In this document: one piece after another, positions 31,230 through 44,099 of the stretch
How the letters are laid out: every line of letters begins with the position of its first letter
Numbering within the stretch: position 1 is the stretch's first letter
NCBI GenBank assembly: GCA_014925825.1
Contig: JACGCK010000196.1
Coordinates: forward strand, 19,421-83,420
DNA: 64,000 nt
Direction of reading: 5' to 3'
Origin: Pholiota molesta
Lineage: Eukaryota > Basidiomycota > Agaricomycetes > Agaricales > Strophariaceae
Notes under the pieces: generated by a model
Database searches by the model: none
Told to the model about the DNA's origin: nothing
Seen by the model: only the letters and a program-made list of their open reading frames with translations
Position numbers and translations under genes: made by a program

Positions 31230-33960
31230 ACCTGTTTACTTTGATGTCCAATACTAAATCGGGTCACCGTTCTCATTCTCGAATGGACTCAATGATATGA
31301 AAGTTCAGGATATTAATCTAGAGACCATAACATTTGATACTCGCGTGTTGGATTTGCGCTGAACCGCGACTTCTTGACGTGCGAGGCTGGATACCATGAT
31401 GCGGCTCGCTGCGCGAGTCTAACTTATTTCGTCACAACCTTACCACAGGGAACCTTATGACATTTCCGTCCCGCAAAAGCAGCAGCAACAAAGGGAAAAA
31501 AACACGTCCATGAGGCCCGATAGAACCATAAATCACATAACCCACGCGTTCCCCACATCACCCACCCTTTACACACAAACCCTGACCGCGCCAGTACACA
31601 TCCACATGCGACAGAGCCGTAACTCATCATCATTCACCCACCGCGCCCACATATACGTACAAGCTCCCAACCGCGCCGACCGCGCGAATCGCACAGGCAA
31701 TGACTAGACCCCGCGCCCGTGCGGATATCCAAAAAGATTGCGGACAGCAAGGCGCGCGGATGGGGAGCTGCCCCCGCCCCGCCCAACCCGCGACTGTGCA
31801 TACGCGTGCATCGATGACGCACGGCTCTACGCCGACCGCAGCGCGCCCTGCATCGGGGCGTTGTTCAAAGCTATGCGCAGACGACCAGTATCAGCAAAAT
31901 CCCAATGCGTGAGTGGGGGCGTATCAGCCCCCAGTGCACGTGTGCAGGGGCAGGCGATTCTGGTGGCCGTGGAGGAAGACAGGAGCAAAACAAGTGTAGA
32001 ACGCCCAGAGCGATACCCCAGCGCTGCCTGGGTGTGATCAGCGGCACAATTTCGTACTCCTCCGCTCACCCATCCCACGTCCCCGCCGCGCTACCCTGAA
32101 GCTCGGCCGCGCGTAATCCGGTGTGGCCTACTTACCCAATCTGCGACGCGTACTGCGGTTCGTTTGTCCTCCTCGCCTTTTCGCGGCAGCGGCACAGGCG
32201 AGAGCGGGCGCGCTGGAGTGATCGATGTTGGCTCGATGCAAGACGTTTGCGACTCGGCACGAAGGAGAGCTAGCGCGACGAGGATGTGACACGTTGAAGA
32301 CAACGAAACTTTGGACAACGTTGTGTCGTTCGGATCCCCGGCGGGCCGGTGGTGCACCTCAAGCCATCGGTTCATCACAAGCCGAAAGATAGCCTAAGAA
32401 CCGGCTTCAAGCGGCTTCACCTTTTTCTTTCAACATTGTCATCTTTACGAACAACCATGCCCTTCTCAAACCGCCTAGCTAGCAGCTCCTCCTACTTAGT
32501 ACTCACTCCTCGCTCGACTTGAGATGGCTCTCCGAATTCTCAGGCGAACTTCCAACTATCTGCGACGGCACGCGGCGTCATACCCATGCCCATCATCGAT
32601 TGTCGGGCGCGCCCCGCCCCAGCCCGACCCCTCGCAGGTCTGACGAGAGCGCGATGAGGTTTAGCTGCCCTTATCCAGCAGCAGCCCCACTTCCGAGCGC
32701 CTGACCATACGTGTACATCGATGACGTGCTGGACATCACTTGTGCAGATAGTTCTTGGGAGCGGAATAGTAAGTCCTCTCTACCTCTTTCGCGCCACATC
32801 CATGTAGCTCGTCGCCCAAGCCAAACGCGTTTTATGCCTAGAACTGATTTTTCTATCTCCAGCAACCTCGAACGCTCCGAACACGAATTGCAAGCCCCCA
32901 CTTAGCGCGGCTAACCGCGACATGATTGGTGATGACGAGGAGCTGACGGGAAGGACGACGAAGTAGCTGCTGAGCTTTACGAACTCACAGGGGTGTTATA
33001 GACGATGTCCCTCGAGCATCCAATATTGCATGTTATTCGGCGACGTCGAGAACGCGAATGGAGAGGGTGTACCCGAGTATTGCAGCCGCCACAGTTCTAT
33101 GATTCTGATTACGCGCATTCGACGCCCCCAGTTCGTGCTACATCAATACCAGGCGGCGCTTCCTGCTCCTGCTTCACCCATCTACAACCGCCGGGAAAAG
33201 AAAGCTGCCTTCATCATTGCCAACAACGCCCCTGCTACCTACTCCCACGGCCTCTTATCAGCCGCCCCAGGCAGCGCGCGCTCCCAAGCCCCAGCTACGA
33301 GTGCCCGATTTCCCCAAAGCTCTGTAGTTTCCTGTCCCCACCTCCGCCCAATCAGAGGGAGCAGACTGAGAGTACGGCCGATGACGCCCACATGGAACCC
33401 CTCACGCTCATGACTACCTTCTATCGGAAGGTGTTGGGCTGCACCCCCCTCCGTTTCCAGGAGCAGTGGGCGTCTGAAAGTACGCGTACACCATTGGCGC
33501 GCCGGGCGTCCGTCGTTCCCCCTGTGGTGTTATTATTCGTGCAGAGAGGTCTTGGAAGGAGGACCTAAGCGTTTGGCTTGCTCACTTATGCCAAACTCTC
33601 TCCATACCCTGATCTGACTTTGACTTTTACGAAGCGCCGTTGACATGCAATATTGGACGCCTGGTCTACGGGGTTTGTCGCCCGGTCTGACTCTGTGGCG
33701 ATCTTCACATCGTCTACTTCATCGGATGATGTCGTGCTACTTAGAGGCGTGGGTCAGGCTGTAGCTCATCGATGGATGCTCTCTGGGACGGCAACCTCTA
33801 GTGACGTACCGGCGCTCACTTACGTTCGACGACACCCTTATTGCGTTCTCTTCATTGGTATTCGTGTTTTTTTGCACTCCATTGCTCTGGTCAGTCTTAT
33901 TACGTTTGTAGCACTGGATCTCTGATTATCTGGCATCTTGTCTAGTATTACTACCAACGC
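31230..33960 (+). pseudogene. Module B (first copy) between FBX-3 and FBX-4
   Basis: A decayed co-duplicated unit. Parts: a CA-rich leader (31500-31700, ACCGCGCCCACATA), a GC-rich stretch (31700-32400), a former exon end reading roughly YIDD...ADSSWERN, followed at 32769 by GTAAGT and an AG near 32860, then SNLERSEHELQAPT; an acidic KDDEVA-type segment near 32950; a proline-rich stretch (33130-33350); and a tail near 33650-33920 (VAHRWMLSGTATSSDVPAL). Frames break repeatedly, so I do not call a working gene. The family is not recognised. Confidence 0.5.
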
Positions 33961-33969
33961 TTGTAGGGT

Positions 33970-34193
33970 AGAACGAATGATCTAATCAATGCAAGTCATT
34001 TGTTTTGTCGTGCTGGAGAATCAAGTCGTATCAGATGCTGATCTACATAATGATGTCCTTACATACACGTCAAAAGGAACGAGCAGTTGATCCAGGATTA
34101 AAATATAAAAATGTTGATCAACCAGCCCTGATTGATTTCTTGTGCGGTTAATATCTACAAAATTCAACACATTTTCAATACTCGACCTCAACC
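33970..34193 (+). promoter_or_regulatory. Upstream block of FBX-4
   Basis: TATCAGATGCTGATCT at 34029-34044, then AAAATATAAAA near 34100 (TATA-like) and CAACCAGCCCTG at 34119-34130, 64 bp before the ATG. Confidence 0.5.
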
Positions 34194-35931
34194 ATGAATC
34201 CGGCACTTAATACCTTACCACCAGAACTCTTCCCTGTTATAGCGGCTTTTGTCCCTTTACGAGCCGCTCCACCTACGCTGCGTGCTTGGGCACTTGCAAA
34301 TCGTCACTGCTACGATATATGTCGCCCACTCCTCTACTCGCGCCTCATCCTTCGAAGTGAAGACGACGCAATAGGCGTCATCCAAAGGATTATAGCTGAG
34401 CCACAGATAGGCTTCGCCGTCACAGAGCTATACATTATGTCTGAACTATCTATCGAAGCTCGGACAGGGAAGAAGGCGTTCGACGTCGTTGCCGGCCTGC
34501 AGATGCTAGTTACAAAAGGCTTGCTACCTCGTATGATTGCTTTGGGCCTCTATTTGCTGAAAGGTTGGGCATACGACGAAGATTCCAAGAAAGTCTCGTG
34601 CGGACATTTACTCGCCGACTTTTGGATTAATCTACGCAACAACTGTCCTCGTTTGCGAACCTTGATATTGCGCAATGTCGGGCACAGTTTCCATGATCCC
34701 TGGCTGACAGGGACCGTGATTGACGAGATCATCTCCCTATCGGTGAGTAACGGCATTGCTCATAGCCAGAAAACCTGATTTATCTGGCATTCCAGAACCA
34801 GAATCTTGTTGCCTTGCGCCTCGAATGGAATACGGAAGGACCGGAAGGAGAAGACAGTTTGAAGATTTTGAACAACCTTCCCCGTCTGGGTTCATCGTTG
34901 CATACGTTGAGTTTGAAAAGTGATCTACAAGAGGCGACAATCCTTTTTTCCCTTGATTTTCCCTACTTGAGGTTGCTTCGCCTGTTCGATTTTGTATCTC
35001 TCAACAACACTGCAAAGGTACAATGGTTCTTTGAGCGACATCCGCAACTCGAAAGTCTATCACTCGAACAGTGCTCGCAAACCTGGTTCTCCGATAACAT
35101 CGAAGTTGGATTTTTGCCGAATTTAAAACATTTAAAGGTTACTATATCTCTTATTGTTCAGAAGGCTCTATTTCACTCAATGTGTATTCATTGCAGGCTA
35201 GATTCGAAGATATTCGTTTGTTGACTCCTATTCTTCCACAGCTGGTTAGCTTGGGATTTACCCAAAGCTATAACGGACAAGTGCCTTATCTACTCCGTGC
35301 CGTATTGCGAGATGGACTTCCGCAACTGAAATCATTGGAAATAGAGCAACACACTTATGGTTTGGCTGATCTCAAGCTGGAAGGGCTTCAATGGTATGAG
35401 ACTTTGGATGGGGAGTTCCGGACACGACGATGGAGGCATCAGGAATGGGACTTCTTGACCTACGAATATATGCATTCGATTGTCAGAGGGGCGCCCAACT
35501 TGGAGGAGTTGGGACTTCACGGAATGCATATGACGTCTGCACAATTGGTACGTGCGCGCCCACGTATTCGGCTGAACCACTCCTAATATTCCTTATAGAG
35601 AACTATGAAGCCTGACTTGGCTCAGCTCGCGAAGATGGAAAGATTCTACTATCACGGCTTTACGACCGATCCGAGCTATGGACGCGCACCGCACCCGAGG
35701 TTCCATAAAGAATTACTCGCGGATTTCCTGGCTAGCGCAGAGGCGCTCGCGCGAGGATGTAAGCGCCTCGCATCTGTGACGAGTATTAATGCAAATACAC
35801 TCCCGTACGTCTCTGCTGCGATAGAGAGAAATGCCGTTGGGGATGTCACATCAGTCAGGCCGGTGGATGGTGTTGGAATGCTGATTTCGGCGGACGAGAA
35901 TGACCCCTTTCCCTATCATTTAAATGCTTGA
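34194..35931 (+). CDS. FBX-4: F-box-like LRR protein, 522 aa (exons 34194-34742, 34802-35137, 35197-35547, 35599-35931)
   Basis: F-box at residues 7-50 (LPPELFPVIAAFVPLRAAP, CYDICRPLLYSRLIL). Exon 2 has two possible acceptors six bases apart (AG at 34795 and 34801); the second gives the family length of 336 nt, while the first would add Asn-Gln. The basic RRWRHQEW sequence in exon 3 differs from the acidic or neutral NNRKK of the sisters. The C-terminus is slightly longer (FPYHLNA). All exons are open. Confidence 0.85.
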
Positions 35932-37094
35932 ACATGTTTAGCTTAACGTGATTGACATAAACACCGTCAGTGAATACTATAGAATAATCTTTTTGAGAGT
36001 GCGAGGCTGAATCAGTGTTTGAGTCTAACTTATTTAGCGCCATGGCATCAACACATATTTATTTCCATTTCGCAACACCAGCTTCAACAAAACGACACCG
36101 CACATACATGAGGCATAACAGAACCATGAATCACCTCATCCCGCGCCCCCACATCACCCACCGTTCACACACAAACCCTGATCACGCCAGTACACATCCA
36201 CATGCGACAGAGCCGTAACTCATCATCATCCACCCACCGCGCCCACATATACGTACAATATATGAGCCGCGCCGACCGCGCGAATCGCAAAGATCCCCAC
36301 CCCGGGCATCCCAACAATCGGCAACGCCGGCAGCGCTACGAACCTCCCATAACCACCCATACCCCCGCACTCGCACCCACACCCAAATCGCCCACTTTGA
36401 AACTCTCCGCGTACGCCGAAGCCCACATCGGCCCGTCGCCCGCCTTGCCCTCATATGCATATGCAGAAGAGGATGCTAATGCTCCTCGCACGCGCACATG
36501 TCCAGAAAAATCAAAGAAAAATCGCGGACAGCAAGGCGTGCGGATGGCGAGCTGCCGCCCCCGCCCACCCCACTGCACCCCGCGGCTGCGCACATGCGTG
36601 CATCGACGACGACGCCGCCTCCAACACTCCGGCGCGCCCTGCATCGGGTTGTTGTTATCCTCAGCAAAAGAGCTAGGCGCGGATGCCCAGTACCTTGTAA
36701 CATTCCCCGCGGGACTGGGAAGAGTACCATCCCCAAGCGCAGATGAGCAGGGCCAGGAGTTTTGTGGGAGCGAAAAAAGTACAGCAGCAGGCGTCGCCAC
36801 AGCGCCAGGTGTAATGTGGGCCAGCTAGATGCCCAGCACCACCTGGGCGTGGTCAGCGGCGTAACGACATGTGGCGTGCGCCGCCCGCCACCGCTGCCCT
36901 CCGCGCTCTCATATTCCCTCTCACACTCCTGCGCCCCCAATCCCACGCCTCCGCCTCGCTCCCCAGAAGCTCGTGTAAGCACTGCGGTGCGGGGGTGCGC
37001 ACTCAATGCAACCCATAAAAACGCTGTGAGCCGCGCCTAGCGGGCACTGAGCAACGAATTTGGAGGACTGTGGTAAACGTAGCTTGACCCTCCA
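35932..37094. other. Downstream spacer of FBX-4, GC-rich duplicated segment
   Basis: Repeats the CA-rich and GC-rich leader of module B (compare 31500-31900 and 58860-59760). Long open frames on both strands (for example 36202-36828) come from the GC bias and change between copies, so they are not annotated as genes. Confidence 0.5.
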
Positions 37095-37135
37095 AATTTC
37101 GGCGGACGAGAATGACCCACTTCCTTGTAATGTAT
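37095..37135 (+). pseudogene. Relict 3' end of a lost F-box copy
   Basis: Codons for ISADENDPLPCN, the end of exon 4 of the family, followed by the family 3' flank (TGAACATGTTTAGCTTAA), with no other exon nearby. It marks the fusion point of two spacers after loss of a gene. Confidence 0.75.
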
Positions 37136-39899
37136 GAACATGTTTAGCTTAATGACATCGATAGAAATATTGCACGAAATACTACTTATATGACGATTGT
37201 TCTTGATACTGACTCCGGTCCCCATTCTCATGCCAGTGGACGGAATTCGATGAGCGTTAGAGCGTAACGTTTGAGATTCGTGCGTTGGATTGTGGGTAAC
37301 ATTTGACAGTCGTGTACACCTGTTGCATAATGATGCGGCCCGCGCTGAGTCTAACTCGCACCAGCAGCAGTATCAAACGACAAAACACGTCTATTACATT
37401 CAAACCTTACGCCAGCATACATATTAATTCCACATGCGACAGAGCCATAAGTCTTCATCGATTCATCATTCACCCACCGCGCCCACATACGTACTAGTCT
37501 CCAACCGCGCCATCCACGCGAACCGCACAGAACCACACTCACCATACACCCCCTTACATTCCCACAATCGGACGCAGGCCTGAAACGGGACAGGTTGCGC
37601 ATGTGTATGCCGCGACGGTGAGGCAGACTCGCAGGCGGCGGGAGAGCGGGCGCGCTGGGTTGATCGATGTAAGATGTTTGCGAGGTGCTATCGCGGCCGG
37701 ATTGCGGCCCGCAGTGGATTCGGGAAGCCATTGCGGGAGGGCACGAACGGAAGTTCTCGGCGCTGCTGGCTACGCTAGCGCGACGAGGATGGGACAAGTT
37801 GAAGACAACGTTCAAGTTGTGTCGCACACCAGCAGAGCTCGTCGTCGGCATCACCGGCCATCAATTCATCACAAAAAATACCACTACTGCCGAAGCACGG
37901 CTTCACCTCTTTCTTCCAACGAACAACCACGCCCTTCCTCAACCGCCTGCGTAGCCAGCAGCTCCTCCTGTTCACTCTTCGCGCTCGACTTAGAATGGCT
38001 CTTCGAATTCTCTGGTGAACTTCTATCTATCTGCGACGGCACGTGGCGCCATACCCGTGTCCATCATCGATTGTCGGGGGCCGCTCCAGCCCGACAACTC
38101 GCAGGTCTTGCGTTCACCTGTGCTGCAGCTGCCTGCAAATCTGTACCAGGACCCGCTGCTGCTTCAGCGTCGATATTAGAACACCGTTTGGGCTACTGCA
38201 GGTCCCAGCGATGATGCGTCGTCGTCTGCTAGCAGGGCGTCACTGGGGACGAAGACTAGCCGTCGGGAGAAGGAAGAAATTTGGAGGAGTACAGTCTGAG
38301 CGGAAGAGGGCGGTGGGGTCGCTGTGGTACATCCGTAGAGGGAGGCCATGTAGATCGCCAGAGGACGAATATCGAAATGGGGAGAGCGAAAAATCTGGGA
38401 CCCATCGTGCTCTTTCCCCCGTAACTCATCCTTCGCAACAAACACTTTCCTAAATACTCTTGCCTCTTTTCTTCCCCATCTCTGCCGAACCAGACCGTGA
38501 ATACGCTTGCCACCACGCCTAAATGGACCCTCAACGCCTCTCCCCTCCGACACGTCCATCATGTACCTTTCGACGAGAGCGCGATGAAGTTTGGCGGCCC
38601 GTATCCTGCAGCAGCCCCACTGCCGGGCGCCTGAGCGTACGTGTACATCGATGACGCACCGGCCACGACTTGTGCAGATAGTGCTTAGGAGCAGAATAGT
38701 AAGTCCTTTCTACCTCTTTCGCGAACTTCCATGTGGCTCGTCACCCAAGCCTAGAACGCGTGTTATGCCTTGAACTAATTTATTTATTTCCAGCAACCTC
38801 GAATGCACCAAACACGACCTGAGCGAGGGCGCCGTGGTGGTCTCCACTTCATATGCTGACACCGAGGAGGTGGAGGAGGCGACGAGGGTCATCGAAGAGG
38901 TCATTCTTGACGGGAAGGACGATGAAGTAATTCATAAGACCCCCAGCAACGTTCGCGAACTCACAGAACTCACAGCTGGCCCATGCCTTTGAGTAGCACT
39001 GCGTCACCCGAGAGGGGAGCAATTTCAGGCGGCGCTCCCTGCTCCACACATCTACAATCGCCAGCCAAAGCTATCCCCATCGTTGCCCAATAGCGCCCTG
39101 TTACCCGCTCCCGCAGTTTCTTCTCAGCCCACTGCGCCCTCATGGATCTCCTCACGCCCATAACTATTTTCCCATCGGATGGTGTTTCTCCCTACACTAC
39201 ACTCCCAGGAGCAGTGCCGCCGGTGGGCGTCTGGAAGTACGCGTACACCAATGGTGCGCAGGACGTCTGTCGTTCCTCCTGCGGCGTTATTCCTCGCGCA
39301 GAGAGGTCTTGGAAGGAGGACCTCAGTGTTTCGCACTTAAATATCCGTGTGGCTTGCTCACTTATGCCAGACGCTCTGAATATCCTGATCTAATTTTGAC
39401 TTCTTTAGCAAGTCTCCGCCCCGAACACGAAGCGCAAATGCTAACTTGGTACTTGTCGAGAATGTGACGTGGCAGCAACACGGCGATCGAATCCCCAATC
39501 CACCTCGGCTTGTTCGCTTTCACAGCGCTCTTTGCCGCAGGTCAGGCTCTTGCTCCGACGCAAACTCTCGATGCGCATGTCGACTGGCGAAGACGCAGTA
39601 TCGGACGCCTGGTTTGCGGAGAGTGTCGTTTGTATTGTGGCGATCTCTGCATTGTCCGCATAACTTCATCGGATGATGCCGTGCTACTTGGAAGCATGCA
39701 TCAGGCTGTAGCTCACCGATGGATGCTCTCTGGGACGGCAATCTCTAATGACGTACCCTTGACGCCCTTCTCGCGTTCTCTTCATTGCTCCTCGTGTTTT
39801 CCGCACTCGCCTTGCTCTGGTCAGTCTTACTACGTTTGTAGGATCTCGGATTATCTGGTATCTTGTCTAGTACGGTACCAACGCTGTAGAAATAGTGAT
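37136..39899 (+). pseudogene. Module B (second copy), upstream of FBX-5
   Basis: Same parts as the first copy: an exon end at about 38640-38698 (VYIDDAPATTCADS) with GTAAGT at 38699 and an AG at about 38793, an acidic segment DTEEVEEATRVIEEVILDGK at 38850-38925, an IYNRQPKLSPSLPNSALLP segment near 39050, and the VAHRWMLSGTAISND tail near 39710. It is the best preserved acidic segment of the copies, but stops separate the parts. Confidence 0.5.
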
Positions 39900-40114
39900 C
39901 TAATCGATCCGATTAATTCGATTTACCGTGCTGAAGGAACCAAGTCGTATCAGATGCTGATCTGATGATGTTCTTACACACTCTGTCATACATGTCAAAA
40001 GGAACGGGCAGTTGATCCAGGATTAGATATGAAAATGTTCATCAACCAGCCCTAATTCATTTCATGTAAAGTTATCTACAAAATTCAACACATTTTCAAT
40101 ACTCGACTTCGACT
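39900..40114 (+). promoter_or_regulatory. Upstream block of FBX-5
   Basis: TATCAGATGCTGATCT at 39948-39963 and CAACCAGCCCTAA at 40043-40055, 59 bp before the ATG. Confidence 0.5.
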
Positions 40115-41840
40115 ATGAATCCTGTTGCACTTACTACCTTACCCCCAGAGCTCTTCCCCATTATAACGTTCTTTGTTCCTCTACGATCCGCTCCAGGCAC
40201 GCTGCGTGCTTTAGCGCTTGGAAATCGCGGCTTCCACAATATCTTTCGGCCCCTCCTCTATTCGCGCCTTATCCTTCGAAATGAAGACGATGCAATTGGT
40301 GTCATCCAAAGGTTGATGGACGAGCCACAGCTAGGATTGTTGGTTACGGAGCTATACATTATGTCTCAACTATCTCCTGAAGCTCGGAAAGGGAAGAAGT
40401 CATTCGACGTCATTGACGGCGTTCAAATGCTAATCGCAAAAGGCGCGATACCACGCATCGTTGCTTTGGGTCTCTATTTGCTGAAAGGTTGGAGATGCGA
40501 CGAAAATTTCAACCTGATCTCGCGTGGACGTTTACTCGCCGGTTTTTGGATTAATCTACGCAACGAGTGTCCGCGCCTGCGTACCTTGATGTTGCGCAGT
40601 GTCGGGAACACTTTCACTGAGCCCCTGTGGCTTACAGGGTCGGTAATCGACGAGATCAACAACTTACCGGTGAGTAATCACATTGGTCTACACAGAATAC
40701 GTTATTTAGCAGGCATGTCAGAATCTTTCGGTCTTACGCCTGGAATGGACTGGAGGACCAAAAGGAGAAGACGCTCTGAAGATTTTGAACAGCCTTCCCC
40801 GTCTCGCATCATCATTGCATAAATTGAGTATAAGAGGCGATTTCCAAGCGGCAACAATCTTGTTTTCCCTTGATTTTCCTCTCTTGAAATTGCTTCGCTT
40901 GCACGATTTTCACAATCATGACATTGAAATGGTACAAGGGTTTCTTAAGCGACATCCGCAGCTCGAAAGTTTATCATTCGAAGGCTGTCTGCATACCTGG
41001 TTCTCCGACACCATAGAAGTGGGAATGTTGCCGAATTTGAAGCATTTAAAGGTTAGCATGATGAATTATCATTCAGATGCATCGATCCAACTTAATGTGT
41101 ATTCATTCTAGGCTAGATTCGAAGATATTCGCCTACTGGTCCCCATGCTTCCACAGCTCGTGAGTCTGGGATTTACCCAGAGCTATAACGGACAGGTTCC
41201 TTATCTCCTACGGTCTGTGCTCCCGAATGGGCTTCCGCAACTGAGATCGTTGGAAATCGAACAGGACATTGCGGGTTGGGATAAACGCACGCTGGAAGGG
41301 GTTCTATGGTACGAGACCTTGGATGGACAGTTCCGGACGGAGAACGACGGCAAGAAAATGGTACGTGACCTCATGAGCGGCTATATGCATTCGATTGTCA
41401 GAGGTGCGCCGAACCTGGAGGAATTGGGACTTCATGCAATGAATTTGACGTCGGCGTCCTTGGTACGTGCGTGGCTACTCATTCGACTGCATCCCTCCTA
41501 ATATTCTCAATAGAAAACACTGAGTCCTACTTTGTCTCAGTTCGTGAAGATGGAACGACTCTATTATCATGGATTTTCGCCCGAGCCGAAGTACGGAAAC
41601 CCACCACACCCGAGGACCCATAAAAGATCGCTCGCGGATTTCCTTGCTAGCGCAGAGGCGCTTGCTCGAGTATGTACGCGACTCAAATCTGTGACGAGTA
41701 TCAGCGGAAAGACACTCCCGTACGTCTCGGGCGCGATAGAAAGAAATTCTGATGGGGATGTAACGGCAGTCAGGCTGGTTGATGGTGTTGGACTGCTGAT
41801 TCCAGCGGACGAGAATGACCCATTTCCTTGTAATTATTGA
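40115..41840 (+). CDS. FBX-5: F-box-like LRR protein, 520 aa (exons 40115-40669, 40722-41051, 41112-41462, 41514-41840)
   Basis: F-box TTLPPELFPIITFFVPLRSAP. Exon 1 has the fullest F-box-to-LRR linker (ALGLYLLKGWRCDENF). Exon 2 is two codons shorter than the usual 112 codons. All three introns are GT-AG and all exons are open. It is followed after only 516 bp by FBX-6 on the same strand, the tightest spacing in the array. Confidence 0.88.
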
Positions 41841-42356
41841 ACATGTTTAGCAAAACGTCATCGCCGTAAATCCTTATAAGATGATTTTATCTTCGTACAA
41901 CCTCTATTCGTCGCACTTTTCCCCCATCTCTGCCGATCCAGATCATACAACGTAACTGGACACGCCGTTGCCCTCACTTCCGCTTGCAATAGCAGCACCA
42001 GTTGCTGGCGCCTCAGTGTACGTGTACATGTACGACATCAATATCATTACGTCTGTAACACTGGATCACCCAAGGATCACCGATTATTTGGTATTTCTCC
42101 CAGTAATAGCAACATCTGCAGAGTAAGTATAATGAATCATCTGATGAATGTGATTAATTTGATCTGCTGTGCTGAAGAAATCAAGTCATATCAGATGCTA
42201 ATCTAAAGATATTCCTACACACACTATCATATATGACAACAGGAATGCGCAGTCGATCTAGGATTGAAATATAAACGTGTCGACCTGCCAGCACTGACTC
42301 GTTTCATGTAAAGTACATACAAAACTGACCATAACTTCAATACCCCGTCATCGACC
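41841..42356 (+). promoter_or_regulatory. Collapsed spacer and upstream block of FBX-6
   Basis: Keeps only the two ends of module B (about 41890-42010 and 42040-42120; VYVYMYD-like and ACACTGGATCACC) followed by the promoter block (TATCAGATGCTAATCT near 42190). The CAACCAGCCCTAA motif is degenerate here (ACCTGCCAGCACTGA, 42283-42297). Confidence 0.5.
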
Positions 42357-44099
42357 ATGAATCCTGATGAACTTACTCTTACTATCTTGCCCCCAGAGCT
42401 CTTCCCCGTTATAGCGGCTTTTGTCCCTCTACGATCTGCTCCACATACACTACGTGCTTTGGCACTTGCAAATCGTCACTGCTACAATATCTGTCGCCCC
42501 ATTCTCTACTCGCGGCTCGTCCTTCGAAATGAAGATGATGCAAAAGGTGTTATGCGACGGATTATGAACGATCCACAGCTAGGCTTGTACGTCACGGAGC
42601 TATACATTATGTCTGCACTATCGGCGAAAGCTCGTAAAGGAAAGAAGCCACTCAACGTCGTCACCGGCCTGCGGTTCCTAGTCGGAAAAGGCTTGATACC
42701 TCGCATTACTGCTTTGGGGCTCTACTTCTTGAAAGATTGGATATACGACGAGCATTTCAAGCCGATCTCGTGTGGACGTTTACTCGCCGGTTTTTGGATC
42801 AACCTACGCAACAAGTGTCCTCGCCTGCGAACCTTGCTATTGCGCAACGTCGGGCACAGTTTCATGGCTCCATGGCTGAAAGGGCCTGTAATCGACGAGA
42901 TCAACAACCTACCGGCGAGTAACTGCATTGCCGCTGACACTGAATACTTATATTATTTACCCGGCTTTCCAGGATCTTTCGGTCTTACGCCTGGAATGGA
43001 GTCCAAGTGAAGGCCCAGAAGATGATGACGCTCTGAAGGTTTTGAACAACCTTCCCCGTCTCGCATCGTCGTTGCATACTTTGAGTTTGACAACCGATTT
43101 CCAACCGGCGACAGTCCTTTTATCCCTTGATTTCCCACACTTGAAATTCCTTCGCTTGCGCGATTTTAAATCTCTTGACGACACTGAAAAAGTGCAAGGG
43201 TTCTTTGAGCGGCATCCGCAACTCGAAAATTTATCACTTGAAAGCTGTATACATACCTGGTTCTCCAAGAACATAGAGGTTGGATTTCTACCAAATTTAA
43301 AGCATTTGAAGGTTAGCCAGATTTATTTTGCTTAAAAGCTACGATTCCATTCAGCGTTTATTCATTACAGGCTCGGTTTGAAGATATTCGTTTATTAGTC
43401 CCCATCCTGCCCCAGCTCGTTAGTCTAGGCTTTACCAAAAGCGATAACGCACAAGTTCCTTATCTCCTCCGCGCCGTATTACCGAACGGGCTTCCCAAAC
43501 TAAAATCGCTCGAGATTGAACAGGACGCTCCGGGTTGGGATGCATGCAAACTGGAAGGGGCGCTATGGTACGAGACCTTGGAGGGCGAGTTCCGGACGGA
43601 GCTAAACTTCAAAGAAATGGCACGGGACTTCACGAAGGGGTACATGCATTCGATCGTCAGAGGGGCGCCGAACTTGGAGGAGTTGGGACTGCATGGCGTG
43701 CCTTTGTCATCGGCATGCTTGGTACGTGTGCGAGTACCCATTCGGCCTCATCGCTCCTGATATTCCCTATAGAAAAATCTGCACCCTACATTTTCTCAGT
43801 TCGTGAAGATGGAACGATTCTACTATTACGGATATTCACCCGATCCGAAGTACGGAAATGCACCACACCCGAGGATCCATGAAAAAGCGGTCGCGGATTT
43901 CCTGGCTAGCGCAGAGGCGCTTGCTCGAGTATGTACGCGCCTCGAATCTGTGACAAGTATCTATGGAAAGTCACTCCCGTACGTCTCAGGCGCGATAGAG
44001 AGAAGTTCCGTTGGAGATGTAACAGCAGTGAGGCTGGTAGATGGCGTTGGAATGCTGATTTCGGCGGACGAGAATGACCCCTTTCCTTGTAATGACTGA
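42357..44099 (+). CDS. FBX-6: F-box-like LRR protein, 524 aa (exons 42357-42914, 42973-43311, 43371-43721, 43773-44099)
   Basis: F-box TILPPELFPVIAAFVPLRSAP. Intron 1 (58 nt) has a GCGAGT donor and shifts frame if kept, so a GC-AG splice is needed. In exon 3 the common ESYNGQVPYLL reads KSDNAQVPYLL. Exon 4 is nearly identical to FBX-5 and FBX-10 (TLESVTSI, YVSGAIERSSVGDV type), as expected from recent duplication or gene conversion. Confidence 0.85.

Noticed and set aside
36202..36828. 208-aa open frame in a GC-rich spacer, with overlapping frames on the other strand
   Set aside because: All phases are open because of high GC; the corresponding frames in the duplicated spacers (44317-45006, 59185-59853) are shifted or lie on the opposite strand, and no domain is visible.
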